From contig QCFZ01000004.1 in NCBI GenBank assembly GCA_003278255.1, positions 29,057-93,056 on the forward strand: 64,000 nt of DNA, in the 5' to 3' direction. A model generated the notes under the pieces. It did not search any database and had not been told where the DNA came from. It was given only the letters and a program-made list of their open reading frames with translations. Positions 28,674 through 38,634 of the stretch are shown here, one piece after another (the stretch's first letter is position 1; each line of letters begins with the position of its first letter). Position numbers and translations under genes: made by a program. The stretch comes from Prochlorococcus sp. AG-363-O15. Its GTDB lineage: Bacteria > Cyanobacteriota > Cyanobacteriia > PCC-6307 > Cyanobiaceae.

Positions 28674-29960
28674 ATGAGTAATCATAAGACATCAATTATT
28701 GCAATGAGTTGGGAAGATTTAGCTAAACAAGCAGCTAAGGAATCTGATCGTATTCAAGGAGCTACTAACTCTTATGCATTAATTCGTCTATTTGGACAAG
28801 AAGAAGATTCCGTCAAGGTAACTCTATATAGAGATCATCATGCTTGGTGTCCCTACTGCCAAAAGATATGGTTGTGGCTTGAACTAAAACAAATACCTTA
28901 CAAAATCAAAAAAGTCACCATGCGATGCTATGGAGAGAAAGAAGATTGGTATCTAAAAAAAGTACCATCAGGAATGCTTCCTGCAATTGAATTAGATCAA
29001 AACCTAATTACAGAAAGCGATCAGATTCTTATAAGACTAGAAAAAGCTTTTGGTCCCTTAGGTACTCCTTTACAGAATCCTAGGGCGTTAAAGCTTAGAT
29101 TCTTAGAACGACAATTATTTCAATCTTGGTGTTCATGGCTTTGCCGCCCCAATCAAAATAATAGTCAGGAGAAACGTGCCCAGGAAAGATTCCAATACTT
29201 CGCCAAGCAAATGGAAAAAATGATTGAAGAATCCTCTGGATTCTATCTTGATAAAACCTTAAATACTAAACAAGAAATTATCCCTGGAAGTATTGATGTG
29301 ATATTCATCCCTTATTTAGAAAGAATGAATGCATCTCTAGCTTACTACAAAGGATTTAATCTTAGAAAAGAACACCCATTTATTGACAAATGGTTTAGGG
29401 AACTGGAAAAACTTGATACATATCGAGGCACTCAAGGTGATTTTCATACACATGCGCATGATCTACCACCCCAAATGGGTGGATGTTGGACTAATAATAG
29501 TCAAACACAACTTCTTTTTTCACAAGTGATCGATAAAGGTCAAGGCCTAGGAACTATGGAAACAAGTTTCTCTAGTTCAAGTGATTCAAATATTATGAAT
29601 CCACAAATAATTGCGTTATCACGAGTAATTAAGCATCGTGAACAACTTATGCGTTCAAATCCTCTTGGGTCCAACCTTTTTGACCAACCATTAAGAGCAG
29701 CCCTAACTAATATGATAACAGGAAGAATTTGTACACCCAATAAAGGCAGTGCTCCAGGATTAAGATATTTAAGAGATCGCATTTCAGTACCTAGAGACAT
29801 GCCCTTATTATCAGCACGTAAATTTCGTTTTTCACTTGAAGAAACTGCTAAATTAGACGGGGCAGAAGAAGGATTACCACTATCAACTACCAATCGTTTT
29901 GATCAAAACCCAAAACCATTTCTAATAGATAGTTATCAAAATAATCAAAACTTTAACTAG
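28674..29960 (+). CDS. Long glutathione S-transferase-like protein
   Basis: 428 residues. A thioredoxin-fold GST N-domain with the active-site CPYC at 59-62 and a cis-Pro region (VPSGMLPAIEL), then a helical GST C-domain to about 270 (HPFIDKWFRELEKL). The extra C-terminal segment of about 150 residues (NPQIIALSRVIKHREQLM, then LRYLRDRISVPRDMP) is not part of ordinary GSTs. Omega-class-like cysteine motif suggests thiol transferase or dehydroascorbate-type chemistry. Divergent from gor. Confidence 0.82.
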   Translation: MSNHKTSIIAMSWEDLAKQAAKESDRIQGATNSYALIRLFGQEEDSVKVTLYRDHHAWCPYCQKIWLWLELKQIPYKIKKVTMRCYGEKEDWYLKKVPSGMLPAIELDQNLITESDQILIRLEKAFGPLGTPLQNPRALKLRFLERQLFQSWCSWLCRPNQNNSQEKRAQERFQYFAKQMEKMIEESSGFYLDKTLNTKQEIIPGSIDVIFIPYLERMNASLAYYKGFNLRKEHPFIDKWFRELEKLDTYRGTQGDFHTHAHDLPPQMGGCWTNNSQTQLLFSQVIDKGQGLGTMETSFSSSSDSNIMNPQIIALSRVIKHREQLMRSNPLGSNLFDQPLRAALTNMITGRICTPNKGSAPGLRYLRDRISVPRDMPLLSARKFRFSLEETAKLDGAEEGLPLSTTNRFDQNPKPFLIDSYQNNQNFN

Positions 29961-30012
29961 TATTTGTCTCTAAAATGAAGTCACTATCAATAAAGAATAG
30001 AAATACTATTTC

Positions 30013-30657
30013 ATGAAATATATTAATATACCAAAACCTAAATCTGATCATGAAATAAGCGAAATTTCTCTTCAGAATCTACGCCCAACTCAAATATGTC
30101 TAGGTTTAGCAGAAGTATGGCATAGAAAAAGAGAATTTAAAAGAAAAGATCCCACAAATATATCAATATATTTAAAGAGAAAGCCTGTGCCTTTAGTAAA
30201 AAATAAAGATGGTGAGAGCTGGATATTAGACCGTCATCATCGCCTTAGAGCATTATTAGAATTAAACCAAGAATGCAAAGCATATGGTTATACGGTTGCT
30301 GAAGTAAATAGTACCAAATATTCAGAAGTAGTAAAGTTTCTAATGGAACGCAATTGGCTTTATCTTTATAACGAAAGAGGGCTTGGACCAAATCCTATAC
30401 AAGCGCTTCCACATTCGTTATTAGATATAAGAGATGACCCTTACCGTAGTCTTGTTTGGAAACTCAAAGAAGAAGGTCTGATAAATTCAAATTCATTAAT
30501 ACCATTCTATGAATTCAGGTGGAGCGCATTTTTAAGAACAAGACCTTTACCTCCATTTAACTCAAAAAACTTAGAGCCTTGTCTACCTGCGGCAAGATCT
30601 TTAGTTAATTTATTAACAGTTTCAAGCTTATTAAAACAATCAAAATCAATAAATTAA
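30013..30657 (+). CDS. ParB-like protein (ParBc_2 type)
   Basis: 214 residues. The region [20 protein letters not shown] followed by [11 protein letters not shown] matches the core of ParB-like nuclease-fold proteins of the ParBc_2 class. It lacks the helix-turn-helix of a true ParB, so a chromosome-segregation role is not supported. It converges on dnaA and overlaps its stop by four bases. Confidence 0.72.
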   Translation: MKYINIPKPKSDHEISEISLQNLRPTQICLGLAEVWHRKREFKRKDPTNISIYLKRKPVPLVKNKDGESWILDRHHRLRALLELNQECKAYGYTVAEVNSTKYSEVVKFLMERNWLYLYNERGLGPNPIQALPHSLLDIRDDPYRSLVWKLKEEGLINSNSLIPFYEFRWSAFLRTRPLPPFNSKNLEPCLPAARSLVNLLTVSSLLKQSKSIN

Positions 30658-32048
30658 TTTCTTTTTCTTGAGTCTATTTGCAAAAGATCCTTAACACGTT
30701 GAACTAAACTTGCTAAATGAGGATCACTAGATAATTTTTTCTCGACTTGCTCTATGGCATACATAACCGTGGTGTGGTCCTTACCTCCAAAAGCATCTCC
30801 TATTCGAGGCAAGCTGAGATCAGTCCCATGTCTCATAAGGTACATACCAACTTGGCGGGCCTGACTAACTGGGCGGCGTCTAGTGCTACTACTCATTTCT
30901 TCAGAAGTAACCTCAAAAACTTCAGAGACCTTTTCTATTACTTGCTTAGGAGTAACTTCAACTCCTTGTCCATTTGGATCAAGCATTGGAGCGACAGACT
31001 CAACAGTCATTGGCAACCCTGTAATGGAAGCAAAAGCAACTGCTCTAGTGAGAGCCCCTTCAAGCTCACGAATATTTGAGGTGAATCTTCCTGCTATGAA
31101 TTGAATCAAATCGCGAGGGAGTCGCATTTTTTCTTGTTCTGCTTTTTTTTGCAAAATCGCCATCCTTGTTTCCAAATCAGGAGGCTGTATATCAGCAATT
31201 AGCCCCATTGAAAATCTAGAAATTAATCTCTCTTGCAACCTTGGGATTTGGCTAGGTGGCCTATCACTGGCAATAACTATCTGACGTCCTGCCTCATGCA
31301 AAGCATTAAATGTATGAAAAAACTCTTCTTGTGTATATTCTTTTCCTTCAATAAATTGAATGTCATCAATAAGTATTAAATCTGCAGCTCTATATCTATC
31401 TCTAAAAGCCTGCATCCCATCTTTTCTTATAGCTAAAATCAAATCATTAGTAAATGTTTCAGTCGACACATATGCAACTTTAGAACTTGGATCTATCTCC
31501 AATCGATAATGCCCTATAGCTTGCATTAAGTGAGTTTTACCTAAACCTACGCCTCCACAAATAAACAAGGGATTAAACTCTCTACCTGGAGATTCAGCAA
31601 CTGCCAATGCTGCCGCATGCGCCATGCGACTATTAGGTCCAACGACAAATTTATTAAAAACATATCTTAAATTTAGAATTGGTAGAACTTTTTTGGGGCC
31701 ATTCAAAGTAACGCCTACATTAGATTTATTTTCTACTGAGATAGGTGTAACCAATCTTTTTTCAATTGGTTCATTAAATTTCTTAGAAGCTTCTTCATCT
31801 TCAGCAATTAAGTTTACTTTTACCGGTTCACCGTAAATCTCTCTCGCAACATCCTCGATTGTTTTAGAGTAATTTTTTCTAAGCCAATCACAAGAGAATG
31901 TATTTGGAGCAATTAATGTCAACTCCCCATTCTGCAAAGATCCACTCCTAGCAGGTCTAATCCAAGTCTCAAAGGTTGGCTTACTGAGATTCTCCTGAAG
32001 GGCCTTTTGTACCTTTATCCACAGTTCATTTCCCGTTGACACCAGCAT
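30654..32048 (-). CDS. dnaA: Chromosomal replication initiator DnaA
   Basis: 464 residues with all four domains: N-terminal helicase-loading domain ([19 protein letters not shown]), short linker, AAA+ domain (Walker [11 protein letters not shown], Walker [10 protein letters not shown], sensor [10 protein letters not shown]) and DNA-binding domain IV ([28 protein letters not shown]). Binds DnaA boxes and opens oriC. dnaN and an oriC-like box cluster are not next to it, as is usual in cyanobacteria. Confidence 0.98.
   Translation of the reverse strand: MLVSTGNELWIKVQKALQENLSKPTFETWIRPARSGSLQNGELTLIAPNTFSCDWLRKNYSKTIEDVAREIYGEPVKVNLIAEDEEASKKFNEPIEKRLVTPISVENKSNVGVTLNGPKKVLPILNLRYVFNKFVVGPNSRMAHAAALAVAESPGREFNPLFICGGVGLGKTHLMQAIGHYRLEIDPSSKVAYVSTETFTNDLILAIRKDGMQAFRDRYRAADLILIDDIQFIEGKEYTQEEFFHTFNALHEAGRQIVIASDRPPSQIPRLQERLISRFSMGLIADIQPPDLETRMAILQKKAEQEKMRLPRDLIQFIAGRFTSNIRELEGALTRAVAFASITGLPMTVESVAPMLDPNGQGVEVTPKQVIEKVSEVFEVTSEEMSSSTRRRPVSQARQVGMYLMRHGTDLSLPRIGDAFGGKDHTTVMYAIEQVEKKLSSDPHLASLVQRVKDLLQIDSRKRN
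32015..32023 (+). promoter_or_regulatory. Single consensus DnaA box inside the 5' end of dnaA
   Basis: TTATCCACA matches the DnaA-box consensus exactly. It lies within dnaA about 25 bases inside the start codon, overlapping codons for the conserved LWIK motif. Could serve autoregulation, or be a by-product of the coding sequence. Confidence 0.35.
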
Positions 32049-32150
32049 GTCCTAAATGGAGGCTGAATCTAAGCATTTATTTGAGTTTGGTCATAAGTTG
32101 ATTGTCACTTCACAACGCAGCCATCTTGATCACGTTCCCCCATCTTCCCT

Positions 32151-32927
32151 GTGATATCAACAAAACCACTGGATTTAGGTAGACGGTATCAACTAAAAAG
32201 ACGTTCACTATCTGTGAAAGGATGCAACGAACATTTACGTAAACACAGCTCCAGAGGATTCGAAAGGGCCTACGAGTTCTCTAAAGCGAAGCCAGTTCTT
32301 GTTTTAATGGCAAGGTGGCCAGCGGCTGGGCGCTGTAAAAAAAGACTATCTGCAGATATTGGGGCATTCACAGCTTCTTCTATCCAACAAGTGCTTACCA
32401 GCCATACCCTTGCAGTAGCAAAAAATCTTGAAAGACGTGGTTTAGTAAAAATCAAGCTTGCAATTAGTGGAGTTGCTTATAAAGCAGCACAGAGATGGTG
32501 TATGCATAAAAAAATAAAGACATTCTCATTTCAAGGACAAGGAAATCTTGGTGTACGTATGCGAAAACAAGTTCTTGAAGTACAAAATCAATACAAGCCA
32601 AGATATAAAACAAGTAGAACAACAATACTTATCGGAACTGATTTGCCAGATCTTTCCCACGTAGAAATAATGCAAGCAATTAAAGCCCTCGAAAACCATG
32701 AACTCGTAATTGGACCAGCAAGAGATGGTGGATACTGGCTGCTTGGGCTCTCTGGAGGTCTTTTAAATCCTGTAGCATCATGGCCGTTTAGCGAAATCCC
32801 ATGGGGGACAAGCGAAGTGTTAAATGAGACAATAAAAAAAGCAGAATTAGCTGGTATTAATTATAATTTAATTCAAGAAAAGAATGATTTAGACGACATT
32901 ACAGACCTTGATCCATGGAAGGCCTAA
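32151..32927 (+). CDS. TIGR04282-type glycosyltransferase (DUF2064, arsenosugar-associated)
   Basis: 258 residues from a GTG start. GT-A-like core: VLVLMARWPAAGRCKKRL (nucleotide-binding strand), LIGTDLPDLS (metal-site Asp) and ARDGGYWLLGL. This family often pairs with a TIGR04283 glycosyltransferase, as here. The first ~45 residues are basic and outside the family; GTG 32214 is an alternative start. Overlaps the next gene by 13 bases. True acceptor unproven. Confidence 0.8.
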   Translation: MISTKPLDLGRRYQLKRRSLSVKGCNEHLRKHSSRGFERAYEFSKAKPVLVLMARWPAAGRCKKRLSADIGAFTASSIQQVLTSHTLAVAKNLERRGLVKIKLAISGVAYKAAQRWCMHKKIKTFSFQGQGNLGVRMRKQVLEVQNQYKPRYKTSRTTILIGTDLPDLSHVEIMQAIKALENHELVIGPARDGGYWLLGLSGGLLNPVASWPFSEIPWGTSEVLNETIKKAELAGINYNLIQEKNDLDDITDLDPWKA

Positions 32928-33622
32928 ATAAACAAACTATTCTTAGTATTATTATTCCTACCTTAAATGAAGCAAGTAAGCTGCCATTGCTATTAGCTGA
33001 TCTTAATAGATCGGCTAATCCAATAGAGATTCTAGTCATTGATGGCAAAAGTGATGACTTGACAAGAAGGGTGGCAAAGTTAGGAGGGGCTAATGTTTTT
33101 AATTTAGGGCAAGCAAATAGAGGTCTTCAACTTGGAATAGGAGGCGGAAGGGCCAAAAGTAATTGGCTCCTCTTTCTTCATGCTGATAGCAGGCTCACCA
33201 CAAATTGGTTTCAACATATTGAACAAATAATCCAAGATCCAGCAGCCGAGAATAGCGCTTGGTTTTTTAATCTTAGAATTAAAAGTAAAGCAATAGAGTT
33301 TCGTATTATGGAGGCAATTGTTTCAATAAGAAGCAATTATCTCAAAAAACCTTATGGAGATCAAGGATTACTAATTACAAGAAGTCTATACAAAAAAGTA
33401 GGGGGCTATAAGAGCCTTCATTTGATGGAAGACTTGGAAATCATCTCAAGAATACAAGAATATGCCAGTCTTAAATCTTTAAAAATGCCTATTTACACTG
33501 ATCCAAGACGTTGGGAAAACAAAAGTATTATCGTCAAATCATTGAAGAATGCAATTCTTAGATATCGATGGAGCAAAGGAGAATCAACAACGAAATTACT
33601 CAAAGATTATTACTCAAAGTAA
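32915..33622 (+). CDS. TIGR04283-type family 2 glycosyltransferase (arsenosugar-associated)
   Basis: A 235-residue GT2 enzyme: LSIIIPTLNEASKLPLLL at the start, EILVIDGKSDD (nucleotide Asp), LLFLHADS (DxD-like metal site) and PYGDQGLLITRSLYKKVGGY (acceptor and catalytic region). No membrane anchor. It overlaps the preceding DUF2064 gene, so the two enzymes are made together. Family annotation links the pair to arsenosugar synthesis, though no arsM-like gene is seen here. Confidence 0.82.
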   Translation: MEGLNKQTILSIIIPTLNEASKLPLLLADLNRSANPIEILVIDGKSDDLTRRVAKLGGANVFNLGQANRGLQLGIGGGRAKSNWLLFLHADSRLTTNWFQHIEQIIQDPAAENSAWFFNLRIKSKAIEFRIMEAIVSIRSNYLKKPYGDQGLLITRSLYKKVGGYKSLHLMEDLEIISRIQEYASLKSLKMPIYTDPRRWENKSIIVKSLKNAILRYRWSKGESTTKLLKDYYSK

Positions 33623-33673
33623 TGCAATTATCGATGATAAAACTTCAATCTAATTGGTACATATACTCCAATA

Positions 33674-34219
33674 CTAATTTGCATACCAAAAAGCACAACG
33701 ATGACCCTTTGGTTCAAGTTTCCAGCCTTGTTGCTCATAAAAAGATACTACGCCAGGGTCAGCAAAGAGAGTTACCCGCTCTATTCCCATATCTCTCAAA
33801 ACCTCAAGAATATATTCCATAAGTTTTTTACCTAAACCGCATCCATGATAAAAGGGATGGACCGCTACATCCCAAACTGTTGCTTCAAGGATTCCATCTC
33901 CAGTACATCGGGCAAAACCTATTAATCGAGGAAAACTTGGATCATGTAGCCAAAGGCCAACTGTTACCAAACTATTATCCAGAGCCCTTTTAACTCTGCG
34001 AACAGGTCTTCTGGTCCAACCAACTGCTTCAAGCAATTGCTCAAGTTCAATCAAATCAAAAGGTCTTTCCTTACTAAAAACTAATTTCAATTTTTCATCT
34101 TTACATAGACATTCACAAGCCTCTCTCCCATACATTTCCAAGATAGTCTCCTGAGGCAACAAAGATTTTCTTTTTAAACCTGGAACTAAAAATTTCATAG
34201 GTCTAATTCTGCTATTCAT
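33674..34219 (-). CDS. GNAT-family N-acetyltransferase
   Basis: 181 residues. The acetyl-CoA site is VWDVAVHPFYHGCGLGKKLM (motif A, Q/RxxGxG/A variant), followed by FADPGVVSFYEQQGW, typical of GCN5-like acetyltransferases. A 60-residue N-terminal extension precedes the domain. Last gene of the hisG-ABC-GNAT run, six bases after the ABC gene. Acceptor unknown. Confidence 0.85.
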   Translation of the reverse strand: MNSRIRPMKFLVPGLKRKSLLPQETILEMYGREACECLCKDEKLKLVFSKERPFDLIELEQLLEAVGWTRRPVRRVKRALDNSLVTVGLWLHDPSFPRLIGFARCTGDGILEATVWDVAVHPFYHGCGLGKKLMEYILEVLRDMGIERVTLFADPGVVSFYEQQGWKLEPKGHRCAFWYAN

Positions 34220-34225
34220 TATTTC

Positions 34226-35998
34226 CTACAGTTTTGCCAGTCCATGCTCTTGCAGTTCAGCGAGCTGTGAATACAAACCACCTAAAGTTTTTAATTCATC
34301 ATGAGTACCTTCTTCTATTAATTTTCCTCTTCTCAAAACCAAAATACGGTCTGCTGATTCAACAGTCACAAGACGATGAGCGATTACCAGAGCTGTTCTC
34401 CTTTCAAGCAAAGAATCTAAATCTTTTTGGAGAGTAGCTTCAGTAGATTGATCCATGAATGCTGTCGCTTCATCCATAACTAATACTGTAGGGTTCCTAA
34501 TAGCAACTCTTGCAACTGCTAAAAGTTGCCTTTCCCCTGAAGAAAGATTGCCCCCTCTTTCTCTAAGAATAGTATTGAGACCATTAGGTAGTTTTTTTAA
34601 TAAAGAATTTAATCCAAGCTCCCCACATAATTGCTTAAGCTGCTCATCTCCCAAAGAAGAGTCTAGCCTAAGATTATCAGCTACATTTCCACTAAAAAGG
34701 AAGGTATCTTGAAGTACTACGCCTAACTTTTTACGTAATTCCTTAATAGAAATATCTTTTATATCTATTCCATCTAAAAGGATTCTCCCAGACTGAGGTT
34801 CATATAACCTACAAAGAAGTCTTATCAAGGTTGTTTTCCCAGAACCCGTAGGTCCAACAAGTGCAACATGTTCTCCTGGAGAAATTCGAAAACTTAGATC
34901 TTGAATTATAGGCTCATTTTTTCTATATGCAAAACTTACATTATCAAAAACAATTTCTCCTAAATTAGATTGAAAAGAGTTTGAATTATTATTATCTATA
35001 ATCTCAACCTTTTGTTCAAGAAGTTCCCCTATTCTTTCTACAGCTGTCAAGCCTCCTTGAATTTGAGTAAATCTTTCTGCAAGTTGACGTAATGGTTCAA
35101 ACAATCTTTGTGAATAAAGTATAAAAGTTGTAAGTATTCCTAACCCCATAGAGCCTGAAGTAACCATCAAACCACCTAAAGCAAGTACCAAAGCAACTGC
35201 ACCTAATGAAACCCATTCAATAAAAGCTGAGATACTACTGTCGTAAAAAATTGTTCCATTAACAGCCTTACGGTACATCAAACCAGTTTCATTAAATTTC
35301 TTGCCATTAAATGCTTCGCGTCTAAACATTTGAACCACTTCAATACCTTGCAGATTTTCTTGAAAATCTGCATTTAACTGAGATAGTTCTTCTCTTACAC
35401 GATAATTAGCTTTCCTATATTTCCTTTGAAGCCAAAGAATGAAAAGAGTAACCGGTATTTGCGTTAACAAAAGAATGATCCCAAGCCTCCACTCAACTAA
35501 AAGCATCGTTCCTGCTATTACAAAAATACTTACAAAATCTGCCAAAACTCCAACAGCCCCACTCCCAAAGACTTCAGCAAGTGCATCAACATCACTAGTC
35601 AACCTTGTCAATAATTTACCAACAGGCATCCTGTCGTGGAACCTTAGGGAAAGTGCTATTGCATGTGAGAACAAATCATGTCTAATACGTGCTGTAAGTC
35701 TTTGCCCTATAGCTTGAATGCTGTAAGTCTGAAAGCCCTGAAGGGCCAAACGTAAAAGAACAGAAGCTAACAAAATACTAATTATAAGTCTTACAGCAGA
35801 ACGCATTGGAAGTGTATTTAACCATGAAAAAGTAGCTTCTCCTCTCAACACACTTATTGCCTGTCCAACCAAAAGAGGTTGTATTGCACCTGCTAAAGCA
35901 ACGGGCAATAAAATTAAAAGTATTAAATACAACCTCTTTTTATCTTTTTGAAGATAACGTCCTAATCGTTTAACTCTTCGAAAGTCTTTTATAGACAT
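34226..35998 (-). CDS. ABC exporter, fused membrane and ATPase domains (MsbA/MdlB-like)
   Basis: A 590-residue half-transporter. Six-helix membrane domain over residues 1-320, then the nucleotide-binding domain: Walker A GPTGSGKTT near 382, signature LSSGERQLLAVAR near 490, Walker B TVLVMDEATA and the switch His in VIAHRL. Works as a dimer exporting lipids, peptides or drugs; substrate unknown. Its ATG overlaps the hisG stop by one base. Confidence 0.92.
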   Translation of the reverse strand: MSIKDFRRVKRLGRYLQKDKKRLYLILLILLPVALAGAIQPLLVGQAISVLRGEATFSWLNTLPMRSAVRLIISILLASVLLRLALQGFQTYSIQAIGQRLTARIRHDLFSHAIALSLRFHDRMPVGKLLTRLTSDVDALAEVFGSGAVGVLADFVSIFVIAGTMLLVEWRLGIILLLTQIPVTLFILWLQRKYRKANYRVREELSQLNADFQENLQGIEVVQMFRREAFNGKKFNETGLMYRKAVNGTIFYDSSISAFIEWVSLGAVALVLALGGLMVTSGSMGLGILTTFILYSQRLFEPLRQLAERFTQIQGGLTAVERIGELLEQKVEIIDNNNSNSFQSNLGEIVFDNVSFAYRKNEPIIQDLSFRISPGEHVALVGPTGSGKTTLIRLLCRLYEPQSGRILLDGIDIKDISIKELRKKLGVVLQDTFLFSGNVADNLRLDSSLGDEQLKQLCGELGLNSLLKKLPNGLNTILRERGGNLSSGERQLLAVARVAIRNPTVLVMDEATAFMDQSTEATLQKDLDSLLERRTALVIAHRLVTVESADRILVLRRGKLIEEGTHDELKTLGGLYSQLAELQEHGLAKL

Positions 35999-36651
35999 TA
36001 CACAGAAGGATTAGATAAAGGTTTGTTAGCTCGCATTGCTTCAACAATGCTATGTAGTTCTCCACGATCCAATCGCAATGACAGCGGATGACCAACAAGC
36101 CGGGCAGTTGTATTAAAGATTTCTTCGATTGCCACTAATCCATTCTCTCGAAGAGTTCTCCCCGTTGCGACTAAATCAACAATTGCCTCGGCTATTCCAG
36201 TTATTGGGCCTAATTCAACTGAGCCAGTTAGATGAACAAGCTCAACTGGAAGATCTAAAGCATCAAAAAACTCACGAGCGCAATATGTGAATTTACTTGC
36301 CACACGACAATGAGGTGGCAAATCAGACGCTCTCTTATAACCACTACTAGCCTTAACTGCTACAGCCATTTTGCATCCTCCAAAGCCAAGATCTAACAAT
36401 TGTGCAACAGGCATCTGATGCTCCTTAAGGACGTCGTAACCAACTACCCCCAATTGAGCCTGCCCATATGCCACATAAACAGGTACATCACCGTTCCGGA
36501 CTAATAAGGCTCTTGCTCGACCACACGTTGAAGGCACCATTAACTGTCGATTATCTGGATCAAGCACAGCACTAAAGTCTAGGCCAGCTGATAGAAAGCG
36601 ACCTACTGAGTCCTTTAACAAGGCTCCCTTGGCTAGAGCAATTGTGATCAT
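35998..36651 (-). CDS. hisG: ATP phosphoribosyltransferase HisG, short form
   Basis: First, committed step of histidine synthesis. 217 residues from ATG 36651 (ATG 36666 also possible). Motifs: [11 protein letters not shown], the lyase-like TKFTY equivalent [12 protein letters not shown] and the PRPP loop [16 protein letters not shown]. The short form lacks the C-terminal regulatory domain, so it needs the HisZ subunit encoded elsewhere for activity and histidine feedback. First gene of an ABC/GNAT operon. Confidence 0.95.
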   Translation of the reverse strand: MITIALAKGALLKDSVGRFLSAGLDFSAVLDPDNRQLMVPSTCGRARALLVRNGDVPVYVAYGQAQLGVVGYDVLKEHQMPVAQLLDLGFGGCKMAVAVKASSGYKRASDLPPHCRVASKFTYCAREFFDALDLPVELVHLTGSVELGPITGIAEAIVDLVATGRTLRENGLVAIEEIFNTTARLVGHPLSLRLDRGELHSIVEAMRANKPLSNPSV

Positions 36652-36701
36652 AAAATCATTTCTCATCCAGAACTCTAACGATGTAACCGCACTGAATTGG
36701 C

Positions 36702-37463
36702 ATGAACAAAAAAAGCGTGTCTAATTTCATCCACCCAATCCCTGTCTTAAAAGACAACATCATCTGGATTTGGGTATCAGGAGATCAAGCAGTAGTAATT
36801 GATCCAGCTCTCTCCCATGAGGTAAAGAACTGGCTGAATGCTCGGAACATTCAGTTAGTCGCTGTGCTTCAAACTCACCATCACGAAGATCACATTGGAG
36901 GGACTCAAGATCTAATAAAAGAATGGCCCAAGGCAGATGTAATTGCATCAAAAAGTGACATTGACCGTATTTCATTTCAAACAATCTCTGTAGAGAATGG
37001 TGATACTCTTGATCTGATGGGTAAATCAGTAAAAATTTTAGAAGTCTCTGGACACACTAAAAATCACTTGGCCTATTTTTTAGATTTAAGCGATAATGTA
37101 CAAGCTGAATATATACTCTTTTGCGGAGACACATTATTTGGCGGAGGTTGCGGACGCCTTTTTGAAGGAACTGCTGAAGAGATGTTTAACTCACTCAAAC
37201 TACTAAGTAATTTACCCCCAGAAACAAAAGTATATTGTGCCCATGAATACACCGAGGACAATCTAAAATGGGCATTATCAATACGTTCTGATAACTATTT
37301 GATTCGGAAAAGGTTAGAAGATATTTCAAAGAAAAGGAGGCAAGGACTACTTTCATTACCAAGCACCATCTCAAAAGAATTAGAGACAAATCTATTTATT
37401 AAAGCAAAAAATGTAGGGGAGTTTGCTAATCTAAGAAGAAATAAAGACAACTGGAAAGGTTAA
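36702..37463 (+). CDS. gloB: Hydroxyacylglutathione hydrolase (glyoxalase II)
   Basis: A 253-residue metallo-beta-lactamase-fold enzyme releasing D-lactate and glutathione from S-lactoylglutathione. Dinuclear metal motif [10 protein letters not shown] (58-67), then [28 protein letters not shown] and the C-terminal CAHEYTEDN. Divergent from hisG. With gor and the GST it is one of three glutathione-linked genes here. Confidence 0.94.
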   Translation: MNKKSVSNFIHPIPVLKDNIIWIWVSGDQAVVIDPALSHEVKNWLNARNIQLVAVLQTHHHEDHIGGTQDLIKEWPKADVIASKSDIDRISFQTISVENGDTLDLMGKSVKILEVSGHTKNHLAYFLDLSDNVQAEYILFCGDTLFGGGCGRLFEGTAEEMFNSLKLLSNLPPETKVYCAHEYTEDNLKWALSIRSDNYLIRKRLEDISKKRRQGLLSLPSTISKELETNLFIKAKNVGEFANLRRNKDNWKG

Positions 37464-37494
37464 ATATTTAAGTCATAGTAAAATATAAACAGAC

Positions 37495-37519
37495 AGTTTT
37501 TCTGCTTAAAAGAAAAACT
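37495..37519 (+). other. Nine-pair hairpin after gloB
   Basis: AGTTTTTCT and AGAAAAACT around a seven-base loop, about 30 bases after the gloB stop. No T-run follows, so it may be a 3'-end stabiliser or weak terminator. Confidence 0.35.
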
Positions 37520-37625
37520 TAAGTGCACCGAATCCTTAGTTTAAAAGCTAACAAACAACGCAAGTATTGATCTGAGTGCAAAAATCTATTATATACAAGC
37601 ATTTATTAGCTATTTTTTCAGAAGA

Positions 37626-38024
37626 ATGTCCTCCATACCTCCAAAAGCAATCATCACCTCAGCAGCACCTGAGCCTGTCGGCCCATACAACCAAGCAATA
37701 CTTGCAGGTGGATGGCTTTATTGCTCAGGCCAAATCGCACTTGATCCAATCAGTAACAACATGGTTGGCGAAGGCAACATAGAAAAAGAAACCATTCAAG
37801 TCCTTAGCAATTTGACAGCAGTGCTGAATGCAGCTGGCGCAAAACCTTCCGATGTAGTAAAAACAACAATTTATCTTTCAGATCTCAATGACTTTGCCTT
37901 AGTGAACAGGCTTTACGCTGAGGCCTTCAAAGAAGGAGTATCTCCGGCACGAGCATGTATTCAGGCTGCAAATTTGCCAAAAGGGGCACATGTAGAAATA
38001 GATTGTGTCGCTTGGCTGGGATAA
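37626..38024 (+). CDS. RidA-family enamine/imine deaminase
   Basis: A 132-residue YjgF/YER057c/UK114 protein. It removes reactive 2-aminoacrylate-type enamines made by PLP enzymes. Family landmarks: PVGPYNQAI, LYCSGQIALDP, VVKTTIYLSDLNDFA and the signature PARACIQAANLPKGAHVEI with the conserved Arg. Monocistronic between gloB and the carboxysome region. Confidence 0.93.
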   Translation: MSSIPPKAIITSAAPEPVGPYNQAILAGGWLYCSGQIALDPISNNMVGEGNIEKETIQVLSNLTAVLNAAGAKPSDVVKTTIYLSDLNDFALVNRLYAEAFKEGVSPARACIQAANLPKGAHVEIDCVAWLG

Positions 38025-38292
38025 ATTAAAATATTATTTAATTAAAGATATTCAGTATATTTTATATTCTTTTTCTTAACATTTTCACAACCTAAATTAA
38101 ATATAAAGCCATAACAAAAATAATTATTTACGGCTTAAAGGCTTTTCAAAACAATGACTTTAAACCATCAAAGAAACTAAAGGTATATGCGTATCATTAT
38201 TAGTCTCTTTCAAAAAAGAGAATTTCAAGTTCTTCGTCCGTTATTAAAAATCACCCTCTCAGTGACTTGGCTCTAGCTAAAGGGGCCGACGA

Positions 38293-38559
38293 TTGTCTAA
38301 ATTAAGTCTTGCCCTGCGACTGACTATGGCCGTAGCCAAGCTGACTATTGGTGAACTAGAGGCCGGCTATCCCCTTTACTGCAAAGCCCTTAGAAGGCTT
38401 CTGCAGGAAGGTCGCAGTTCTCAAGAAATTCAAAGAACTGTCTGCTGGAGTCATCTGGAGACCTTGAACAGGTGCTTACCTGGTCGATATAAAGCCCCCT
38501 CTTACCTCATGGTTTTAATAAAGCGAGATTTAGAACAACCAAAAGAAGAGGATTCCTGA
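38293..38559 (+). CDS. DUF3136-like small protein beside the carboxysome operon
   Basis: 88 residues from a TTG start (ATG 38326 is the alternative, beginning MAVAKLTIGELEAGYPLY). The conserved-looking block QRTVCWSHLETLNRCLPGRYK resembles DUF3136, a picocyanobacterial family of unknown function; I recall this from memory. It converges on acRAF. Proximity to the carboxysome genes may be meaningful but the opposite strand argues against shared regulation. Confidence 0.68.
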   Translation: MSKLSLALRLTMAVAKLTIGELEAGYPLYCKALRRLLQEGRSSQEIQRTVCWSHLETLNRCLPGRYKAPSYLMVLIKRDLEQPKEEDS

Positions 38560-38634
38560 TACGAAAGAATTAATATAGAAAGAAGTAAATACAGAAATAT
38601 AACCTCAAAATTAATTAAACCAGAAAGATTATTT

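Noticed and set aside
32015..32150. Replication origin next to dnaA
   Set aside because: Only one DnaA box was found, no AT-rich unwinding array with multiple boxes and no dnaN neighbour.
33568..33822. Plus-strand frame after the second glycosyltransferase
   Set aside because: Overlaps the glycosyltransferase in another frame and runs antisense into the GNAT gene.
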